Origin: Phycisphaerae bacterium
Lineage (GTDB): Bacteria; Planctomycetota; Phycisphaerae; Sedimentisphaerales; Anaerobacaceae
Length of the DNA stretch: 51,034 bases
Direction: 5' to 3'
Assembly (NCBI GenBank): GCA_021736645.1
Contig: JAIPFM010000198.1
Location: 1-51,034, forward strand
The position numbers were made by a program, and so were the translations under genes. Shown one piece after another: positions 17,401 through 23,425 of this stretch (position 1 is its first letter; each line of letters opens with the position of its first letter). Below the pieces are notes generated by a model. That model saw only the letters and a program-made list of their open reading frames with translations, made no database searches and had not been told where the DNA came from.

Positions 17401-17772
17401 CAGTTCAAGAACAATGACGACATCAACTACCGGTTCGTGCAGCGAGGTTCAGGGGTTTGCGGGTCCGAACCGGAACTGGAGATCAAATGGTTCATGAACA
17501 AGGATTTCAGGATGGCGCTTCTGAGAGACTGGAAGGCAGATGCCCCTGAACAAGTCATTGACTTCACGCGCTACGACCTCCCGGCCCGCGAACCCGAAGA
17601 TCCTGAACCCGGTCAGCACACCCGCAACTGGAGCCTGATGAACCGGCTCAACCAGAAGGGCACCCGCCCCCAGGACAAGCCGGTCTCTTTGGGACAATTG
17701 AGTGCCGCAGAACAGGCCATCATCCGGTGTAAATATCCGGAGTTGATACCTGAAGCGCCTGAACAACCATGA
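14500..17772 (+). CDS. GH123-like/DUF4091 lipoprotein fused to a DUF3863/DUF3864 domain
   Basis: About 1,090 residues. The ATG at 14500 is chosen because AAAGGA sits 7 nt upstream; upstream ATGs at 14464 and 14497 are alternatives. A lipoprotein signal ends in WILAGC. The N-terminal half (to ~residue 630) matches GH123-like/DUF4091 proteins: a beta-sandwich, then a barrel with LALDERGQ (Asp418-Glu419, a candidate catalytic D-E pair as in GH123), then FLRWAANSW, DTYLVYP and RFERLREGIQDYEKIRIL. From ~residue 647 a second domain begins (LTFTTVVRVRQIEVTRDR, WAFSWLALKD, NIHV-like HVCQGTIWSQYAVDNGDG, YYPSREHFCKPAQG, VNLDGWT). This is the pattern I associate with DUF3863/DUF3864, a predicted TIM-barrel family without known activity. 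Characterised GH123 enzymes are N-acetylgalactosaminidases. The substrate here is unknown. Confidence 0.75.
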   Translation: MSCSELHGKCRPICCRNFVSFRLVIPALMCWILAGCSDARMGQTEASDPSVRTVRHDLHWAPGPEPADPDANDMSRWQPVEPGSHSGFGSLDMAYSKSLPPGDHVTDSIHLQGWKGERVHCKLLIWSSESEEQITITTDGLQNDHYRIGKKDISISVIQYVLVDEFLNERGAACGPRDNDKTPVHLRPDILSPASGFLAQGPGTRPVWISVDIPTEAPAGLYEGTVSRHSASGTVAHRITLEVLNKSLPDPADWSFHLDLWQNPYAVARVHEVEVWSQEHLDLMRPLLTLLANAGQKCITTTLNDKPWGDDKPCYDDFGAMIKWTRKKDGTWDYDYTWFDQYVGLAMACGINKQINCYSMVPVGNQFSWFDEATSQTIRIEATPETVEYEDLWRPFLVDFAGHLKEKGWLDRTTLALDERGQEEMKRLFEFLKDTAPELKISMAGFYYADVNPLIHDFSSNWRDGGRIPEEAIQLRRASGLVTTYYVACGIPRPNNFTFSPPSESCVEGWIAAAMGFDGFLRWAANSWPQDPLTDSRYSKWPSGDTYLVYPFALSSVRFERLREGIQDYEKIRILREDLAGDHSAKAVAARARLDSFLNSIDAHTLDHLSAAQVLEQGKQILYDIVKSVYTDPPSAATEAAKDRDLQLLGHRFLTFTTVVRVRQIEVTRDRAIGPDESSIHTPREARLFREAIEEGWPGARITWAFSWLALKDQRANYRDLRQLVVLYHHLYGDEITFIPGAYFSNMYNTRDQVNRDLHEGLEMVSDMVGGGYRPQSVIAGFLSADNLRYLAEEEDIHVCQGTIWSQYAVDNGDGEGSISYPYYPSREHFCKPAQGEEDVIDCVNLDGWTVDFLNARYARARIINGIRCGSRQGVGPIETLLRQGTEIGLKEMLATTAAHFDRGFELNRFAWVTTIWEMGLVEARKIYGYQGRNGLDGLVMWLSEIRRRWPDARCITKGEFGLLWREQFKNNDDINYRFVQRGSGVCGSEPELEIKWFMNKDFRMALLRDWKADAPEQVIDFTRYDLPAREPEDPEPGQHTRNWSLMNRLNQKGTRPQDKPVSLGQLSAAEQAIIRCKYPELIPEAPEQP

Positions 17773-17829
17773 TGACCTTTTGGGTTCAATGCGCAAAGAC
17801 GAAGTCGTTCACAATGGCGGGTTCCAGAA

Positions 17830-19281
17830 TCAATTCATGAATTGGGTTCGGCCCCGGGCTCGCGTCTGCAGCGTGCGCAGATAGGTCTCATACCGGTCCC
17901 TTAATTGCCTTTTGATGTCCCTGTAATTCACATCATCAGCCAGGTTATGTGATTCATCCGGATCATCCTTGAGATGATACAGTGCTTCGACTTCAGGTGA
18001 CATATTGACATAACGTATGTATTTCCATGTCTCTGAACGCACGCCTCTGCTGTCGGGAATCGGAGTTTCGACGTCAATCACACCCACGTGTTCCATGAAG
18101 AAATCTGCCCTGGGTGGTTCATTCTGTCCGTTGACATGGGGATACAGGCTTTGCCCATCCATGTCAGGAGGAATCGGAATGCCGGCCAACTCCAGGATGG
18201 TTGGGGCGATATCGATATTCAGAGCAAGATTGTCAAGCCTCTTACCCCGTCGTGTGTCGGGCATGCCAGGTGCATGAATAATGATGGGGACCCGAATCGA
18301 TTCGTCATACAAAAGCCACTTGCCGCCAAGACCGTGCTCGCCCCACAAGTAGCCGTTGTCCGAGAGATAAATGACCACCGTGTTCTCGTCCAGGTCCAGA
18401 TCTTCGAGGGTCTGCACGATCTTTCCCACAGACCTGTCCAGGCTCTTGACACAGCGCAGGAAGTTCTTTTCGAACGTGTCTTTTGTGGCTTCGTCCTTTC
18501 TCTCATCAAAGTAACACCACCGGTTCAGCGATTTTTCCATCCAGTCAGATCGGATCGCCTGGTACGCCTCTGGTGTATCGGTCTTCCTCTTGGGAATCTG
18601 CACGTCATCGAACAGATCCTTATCACGCTCGTCCGGCTGATACGGATGGTGGGGTGATTTATAGCATACGGTCAGGCAAAACGGTTTGTCCGGGCTGCAG
18701 GATGCAAGGAAGCCCCGAGCCTCGGTGGCCAGCCATTCGGCATTGTGGATCTTTCCGTGGCCCGTGTCATGAAAATACTGGCCTTGCGTGGCCCAGGCAT
18801 TGAACACATCGAATACCTTTTCCGTGCTGTCCGTGCCCATACCCCACTTACCCAGGACCCCGGTCCTGTATCCGTTGTCGTGGAGTATGGCCGGATAGGT
18901 CTTGCTCAACACGTCCGGTGTCAGGGAGGTCCTGAAATGGTTCATACCGTGGGTGCTGACATACCGCCCGGTCATGATGCTCGCCCTGGACACAGCACAA
19001 ATGGGCGTGGTGACAAAGGCGTTTCTAAAGTAAACGCCGTGCTCGGCCAGCCGGTCCATGTTCGGGGTCTTCAGCTCCGGGATCAGCGGATGGTCTGCGC
19101 AGCTCAACTGATCCCATCTCTGATCATCCGCGATCAGTATTAGAAAATTGGGCCTGTGACGTTCAGGGGCCTTCACGGCCGTTCGGCACCCGGTCACGTG
19201 GATGATGGCAAGGCATCCCATTATTATCTTCAGGCTGACCTGCATGGAGAAACAATGACCGAGTCTTTGTGCGCTGTTCAT
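17830..19281 (-). CDS. S1-family sulfatase, lipoprotein, with C-A-V-S-R maturation motif
   Basis: A 483-residue formylglycine-type sulfatase removing sulfate esters from carbohydrate outside the cytoplasm. It starts at ATG with AGGA 5 nt upstream. A signal segment ends in HVTGC (Cys32), suggesting a lipid anchor. Metal-site residues ADDQ (Asp52-Asp53), the maturation motif C95-A-V-S-R followed by ASIMTGR, the LGKWGMG block and IYLSDNGYLWGEHGLGGK mark a complete S1 catalytic domain; the C-terminal subdomain carries SRGVRSETWKYIRY. Val replaces the usual Pro/Ala at +2 of the C-x-P/A-S-R motif. It is the second gene of the only minus-strand unit, 10 bp downstream of the LamG gene, and converges with the gene ending at 17772. 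Confidence 0.88.
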   Translation of the reverse strand: MNSAQRLGHCFSMQVSLKIIMGCLAIIHVTGCRTAVKAPERHRPNFLILIADDQRWDQLSCADHPLIPELKTPNMDRLAEHGVYFRNAFVTTPICAVSRASIMTGRYVSTHGMNHFRTSLTPDVLSKTYPAILHDNGYRTGVLGKWGMGTDSTEKVFDVFNAWATQGQYFHDTGHGKIHNAEWLATEARGFLASCSPDKPFCLTVCYKSPHHPYQPDERDKDLFDDVQIPKRKTDTPEAYQAIRSDWMEKSLNRWCYFDERKDEATKDTFEKNFLRCVKSLDRSVGKIVQTLEDLDLDENTVVIYLSDNGYLWGEHGLGGKWLLYDESIRVPIIIHAPGMPDTRRGKRLDNLALNIDIAPTILELAGIPIPPDMDGQSLYPHVNGQNEPPRADFFMEHVGVIDVETPIPDSRGVRSETWKYIRYVNMSPEVEALYHLKDDPDESHNLADDVNYRDIKRQLRDRYETYLRTLQTRARGRTQFMN

Positions 19282-19291
19282 GGTATCCTGC

Positions 19292-21445
19292 CTATCTTCT
19301 GTTGTCGTGTGCCAATGTCACTTTTACGGGTTTCTGCACATCCAGTCTGATCCAGAGGATCAAATCGTCTCCCAGGGGGCCTCTGCGCACGCCCTGTCTG
19401 AAGTCCTTTCCCTGCCTAATGTTTTTACCATCCAACGAAAGGCTCGACAATTGATCGCCCCAGTTCTTGATAATGATGGCCGGGTTCAACAGGGGCGAGT
19501 CCCGGGACGCATCCAACACAAACGTGCAGGGCGTCACATCACGCGCATCCGTTCTTTCAATCAGGTAGGCCCGTTCCGACTGATCATAGAGTCCCCCCCT
19601 GTAGGCCTTCGAAGTCAGTGTCATGGCCGGAGCCTGCAGCCATGACCTGGCCAGCGGCACCAGTGCATCGGCCTGCTTGTCCGTCATGCCCTGGAGCATG
19701 ATCCGGGTTCGCGTGGTCTCTGTGTAGGCATGATCCTTCCACTGGACAAATGTCGTGAGGTTGAAGTGGCTGGGACGATCCGGTGTGGTCACCCATCTGC
19801 CGTCTCCAGGCACCTGCGCCACGGGCCAGTGGTTCCACCATCCATACACAGAGGGCACTGGGTCCTGCCTGTATCCCTTGGCCATCTTGGCAGCATAGGT
19901 CCTGAAAAAGGGCGAGTCCCAGGTCCCTTCCACGGTCTTGACAGGCTCAGGGGACACAATGAAGAAGGGCCGGTATTGTGATTTGAGATGCACATACGAC
20001 ATGTTTGCGCCTGCAGGGTCTGGCATTTCCACTGTCAGACCGCCATCATGCCATGAATAGGTCTCCACCTCCCCTGACATGTTGACCAGAGACACCGCGT
20101 CTGTTTCTATCACATCATCCGGATATTTGCCAGGAGGCAGCACCACGATCTGTTCGACCCAGTCGTGTTTGCGCTCAGGCCGGGAATAGTGCAAAGCCAT
20201 CTTTCTGACACCCACTTGGTCAGGATATAGTGTATGGAATTCATCACACCATTCCCCCCGGCCGTCGTCTCCCACAGCCGCCACGGTATATTCAGCGTCA
20301 GATAGCGCGTAACGCCAGTGTATGACCACGCGGGCCTCTGTGTTTTCGATCACCCTGACGTGGGAATACCGGCATTGCCGATCCATGATCGGTTCTGCAC
20401 AACTGACCACATCACTGCCCCATGTTTCCAGCCACTCGTTCAGGTACCAGATCCCGTTTTCAGTGACCCAGCATGGTACGAAGCTTGCCCCTCGCCAGAA
20501 TACCAGCTGGACAGGTGACTGATCAAACCGCACATACACATCCGGCACGTCACTGACACGCCACAGATCGTCCCATTCCTTGTAATAGTCGAGTTTCGTG
20601 TAGAAGGCCCCAAAACTCCCTGATCCTGCAGGCCCTGTGGGCAGACGATCCCGGGCGCTCAAGGCCGGCACAGGCAGAGTCTTGACAGCACCACACTCGC
20701 GACTGATCTGGTCCTGCGTCTTTGCCCCCTCGGATATTGTTATCTCATCCAGCAATCCGTCCATATAAAACAACATGTTCTCTGTGGTCAGTTGGAACTC
20801 CTGCCACGTTTGGGGCCTGTTGTTCCTGCCGATTGTCAGAGCACCATTGCGTGCAGGGACATACTCACCCTGAATCGCAGCCGCGCCCGTCTCTTTTCCG
20901 TTGATGAAGAGCGAGATCCTTTTGTCCGGTTCAAACACGGCTGCCACGTGTGTCCACTGTTTTAACGGGATGGTCTGTTCGGTCGCGGCCTCATACCATG
21001 AACTCCCTGCGGCAATTTGAAAACCCACACGACCTTCCTGATCAATGCCAAAGAAGAATCCCTTGACTTTCGGGGTAGAACAATCAACCACCGGAGACCA
21101 TGACCATGGGTAACTCGCCAGCGCGATCCATGCCTCCACTGTAAACGCCCCAGCCGGTCTGGTCGAATCGTGCCGATCCCTTCTGATATAGGTGCGAAAG
21201 CCATCCAGCTTGATGGCATGACCCTTCACACCCGGGACGTACTCATAATGGCCATACACAGCGTCCTTTTTCTGCTGTATTTCATCCAGCACCGCCTGTT
21301 CGCTTTCCCTGTCAAAGGACCACCAGCAGATCTTTTCGGTGGCAGATGATTCCGTCTGCGCCTGGGACGAGGGGATGACAAGACCGGCAAAAAACACGGC
21401 CCACACACAAATCAGCAGCACGAAGTTATTTAGATTCCTATTCAT
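19292..21445 (-). CDS. Exported LamG-domain protein with uncharacterised C-terminal region
   Basis: About 717 residues with a Sec signal (MNRNLNNFVLLICVWAVFF...SSQAQ). The ATG at 21445 is preferred as it begins the signal; an in-frame GTG at 21484 is upstream. Residues ~35-235 form a LamG/concanavalin-A-like module (CWWSFDRESEQ, AFTVEAWIALASYPWSW, LKQWTHVAAVF, NGALTIGRNN, MDGLLDEITISEGAKT). Residues ~240-717 match no family I can name. They contain WRGASFVPCWVTENGIWYLNEW, VVIHWRYAL, RKMALHYSR and YGWWNHWPVAQ, rich in Trp, Tyr, His and Asp as in carbohydrate-active beta-sandwich proteins. It could be an undescribed glycosidase or lyase. It precedes a sulfatase by 10 bp, so they probably act on the same material. 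Confidence 0.72.
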   Translation of the reverse strand: MNRNLNNFVLLICVWAVFFAGLVIPSSQAQTESSATEKICWWSFDRESEQAVLDEIQQKKDAVYGHYEYVPGVKGHAIKLDGFRTYIRRDRHDSTRPAGAFTVEAWIALASYPWSWSPVVDCSTPKVKGFFFGIDQEGRVGFQIAAGSSWYEAATEQTIPLKQWTHVAAVFEPDKRISLFINGKETGAAAIQGEYVPARNGALTIGRNNRPQTWQEFQLTTENMLFYMDGLLDEITISEGAKTQDQISRECGAVKTLPVPALSARDRLPTGPAGSGSFGAFYTKLDYYKEWDDLWRVSDVPDVYVRFDQSPVQLVFWRGASFVPCWVTENGIWYLNEWLETWGSDVVSCAEPIMDRQCRYSHVRVIENTEARVVIHWRYALSDAEYTVAAVGDDGRGEWCDEFHTLYPDQVGVRKMALHYSRPERKHDWVEQIVVLPPGKYPDDVIETDAVSLVNMSGEVETYSWHDGGLTVEMPDPAGANMSYVHLKSQYRPFFIVSPEPVKTVEGTWDSPFFRTYAAKMAKGYRQDPVPSVYGWWNHWPVAQVPGDGRWVTTPDRPSHFNLTTFVQWKDHAYTETTRTRIMLQGMTDKQADALVPLARSWLQAPAMTLTSKAYRGGLYDQSERAYLIERTDARDVTPCTFVLDASRDSPLLNPAIIIKNWGDQLSSLSLDGKNIRQGKDFRQGVRRGPLGDDLILWIRLDVQKPVKVTLAHDNRR

Positions 21446-21508
21446 GGTCGTCTGAGATCTCCGATTTAAAACGGTATTCAACACGATTCAGTCATTTTGA
21501 GCCTCATA

Positions 21509-21537
21509 ATGTTACCAGAATCATCTCGATCTCTCAA
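21509..21537 (-). promoter_or_regulatory. Candidate promoter for the minus-strand LamG-sulfatase unit
   Basis: On the minus strand TTGAGA (21537-21532) is followed by a 17-nt spacer and TAACAT (21514-21509). These match the sigma70 consensus at 5 of 6 and 4 of 6 positions. Transcription would start near 21502 and give a leader of about 57 nt to the ATG at 21445. By-eye match only. Confidence 0.35.
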
Positions 21538-21588
21538 GCATTGGTCAGGGAGGTCTTGGAATCACACCACTCATCTTGAATGGAGTAC

Positions 21589-21617
21589 TTTACTCAACCT
21601 CCGCTGTACACTAGAAT
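21589..21617 (+). promoter_or_regulatory. Candidate promoter for the sulfatase-GH95-GH29 unit
   Basis: TTTACT (21589-21594), a 17-nt spacer and TAGAAT (21612-21617) resemble a sigma70 promoter (4 of 6 and 5 of 6 positions). The -35 box overlaps the right arm of the inverted repeat GAGTA-CTT-TACTC, a possible regulator site. The leader to the GTG at 21815 would be about 190 nt, which is long, so a closer promoter may exist. By-eye match only. Confidence 0.3.
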
Positions 21618-21814
21618 ACCCTTGCCTGCATGCGATCCGGAGACAACCGCCGTTCTCGGTATTGCGGGCAATACGTGCCCTTGACAGCGCACAGGAAAGA
21701 CGCGAAGATCGATATCGTTGTTAGTCGGGGATTATGCCCGTGAACAGGTGATTGTCAGGCGTCGGTACAGGGAGTTGGTACGTGGCGTCTCCAAAACAGA
21801 AAGGGTAACAGAAC

Positions 21815-23425
21815 GTGACAGAGTCTGCATGTTGCCTTGGTCGACGAGGCTTTCTCAAGCAGCTTGGCATGGCCACGATGGTGGGCTTGACAGGCCTGCC
21901 TTGGACCGTGAGTGTGTCCGGCACGGCTGCACCTCTGAATAAACCTAATATTCTCTTCATATTCTCGGATGACCTGTCGTATCGAGATTTGAGCTGCTAC
22001 GGACAGACACACTATGTCACGCCCAATCTTGACACACTGGCCATGAGTGGATTGCGCTTCACGAACGCGTATGCCGGATCCCCGGAGTGTGCACCGTCCC
22101 GCGCAAGCCTCATGACCGGCATGCACATGGGACATTGCCGCATCCGTGCCAATCGATCGGTGCGCGGACAGGATCATCTCCTGGCCGGGGACGTGACCAT
22201 GGCCGAGGTCCTGAAACAGGCAGGCTACGCCACCGGCTTTATCGGCAAGTGGGGCATTGGCCTGCCCGGCACCGAAGGCACGCCTGACAAACAGGGATTT
22301 GATTTTTCCTATGGATACTACGATCAACTGCGTGCGCATGGTTTCTATCCCCATTACCTCATGCGCAATGGCAATCCCGAGGCGCTCCCTGAGAATTACG
22401 GGTTCGATATGGATTTCGCCTACAAGCACAACTCGGACAAACGTGGCCAATATAACAATGTCTACGATGAAAATGGCCGCTTGGTCCCGCGTGGCGTCAA
22501 GGACCCAGCCAAGGCGCAATATTCCGAAGACCTCTTTCAAAAAGAGGCACTCGGGTTCATTCGAACGCATAAAGACACGCCGTTTTTTCTGTACTATGCC
22601 ACGCAGCTTCCACACGGCCCGTGCATCACGCCTGACCTTGGAAGATTCAAAGACAGACCCTGGGACCAGAAGCACAAGGAATGGGCTGCCATGGTGGAGC
22701 ACATGGACCGGAGTGTGGGGCATATGGTGAGTCAGCTCGAGGCCTGCGGGATTCTGGACAACACGATCATCTTCTTTGCAGGTGACAACGGCTACAGCCA
22801 GTGGGGGTACTTTGCCAGGCCTGCCCATGAGGATGATCCTGTGTTCAAGAACAAGGGGCCGTGGCCCAAGGGGAAATTCACCTGTACCCATGAAGGCGGG
22901 ATGCGCGTGCCGTTCTTTGCTTACTGGAAGGGAAAGATCGAGGCGCAAGAGAACGACCACGTCTGCGCCTTGTATGACATGCTGGCCACAACCGCCGACC
23001 TGGCCGGCGTGAGCCCTCCCACGACGGACGGCATCAGCCTGGTCCCGACACTGCTGGGAAGGCCCGATGAACAACGCACCCATGCCTATCTCTACTGGGA
23101 AAACGGAACCCAGTCCTCGCACGCGCAGAGCGTACGCATGGACCGATGGTGGGCATTTCGTCCGCACCCTGACAGGCCCATCGCCTTGTATGACATCACC
23201 CGGGATATCAACTGCGAACAGGACCTGGCAACTGAGCATCCTGAGATTGTTGCCAGGATCAAACAGATATTTACAGACGCCCATACGGACAGTCCGTGGT
23301 ACGTGAACCCGGGTGAGACCAGGATACAGATTGACGCGAAACAGCAGAACGCGCAGAGATCCGGGCAAATGCAGGATCCTGTTAAAGCCAATACCCTTTA
23401 CAAAGGACGCAGTGATGAGGAATAA
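21815..23425 (+). CDS. Tat-exported S1-family sulfatase (C-A-P-S-R)
   Basis: A 536-residue arylsulfatase-like enzyme. The start is GTG, with AAGGG about 9 nt upstream and no better in-frame ATG. A twin-arginine signal (GRRGFLKQLG then a hydrophobic stretch) predicts export in folded form. Asp52-Asp53 in FSDDLSYRDLSCYG, the maturation motif C92-A-P-S-R followed by ASLMTGMHMGHCRIR, GFIGKWGIG, TQLPHGP and FAGDNGYSQWGY cover the S1 active site. A cysteine-type motif implies activation by a formylglycine generator such as anSME, not encoded here. Its stop overlaps the next start by 11 bp (23415-23425), indicating translational coupling to the GH95-like gene. Confidence 0.9.
   Translation: MTESACCLGRRGFLKQLGMATMVGLTGLPWTVSVSGTAAPLNKPNILFIFSDDLSYRDLSCYGQTHYVTPNLDTLAMSGLRFTNAYAGSPECAPSRASLMTGMHMGHCRIRANRSVRGQDHLLAGDVTMAEVLKQAGYATGFIGKWGIGLPGTEGTPDKQGFDFSYGYYDQLRAHGFYPHYLMRNGNPEALPENYGFDMDFAYKHNSDKRGQYNNVYDENGRLVPRGVKDPAKAQYSEDLFQKEALGFIRTHKDTPFFLYYATQLPHGPCITPDLGRFKDRPWDQKHKEWAAMVEHMDRSVGHMVSQLEACGILDNTIIFFAGDNGYSQWGYFARPAHEDDPVFKNKGPWPKGKFTCTHEGGMRVPFFAYWKGKIEAQENDHVCALYDMLATTADLAGVSPPTTDGISLVPTLLGRPDEQRTHAYLYWENGTQSSHAQSVRMDRWWAFRPHPDRPIALYDITRDINCEQDLATEHPEIVARIKQIFTDAHTDSPWYVNPGETRIQIDAKQQNAQRSGQMQDPVKANTLYKGRSDEE

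Larger units (their letters stand above)
21446..21814. other. 369-bp divergent intergenic region
   Basis: This is the longest gene-free stretch. It separates the minus-strand LamG-sulfatase unit from the plus-strand sulfatase-GH95-GH29 unit, so it should hold both promoters and any shared operator. One candidate sigma70-like promoter on each strand is listed separately. The plus candidate overlaps a small inverted repeat, GAGTA-CTT-TACTC (21583-21595 region). No coding sequence, RNA gene or strong terminator was recognised. Confidence 0.6.

Noticed and set aside
17773..17829. Rho-independent terminator between the convergent genes
   Set aside because: No GC-rich stem followed by a T-run is visible. 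The nearby palindrome CAATTCATGAATTG (17831-17844) is AT-rich and lies in the sulfatase coding end.
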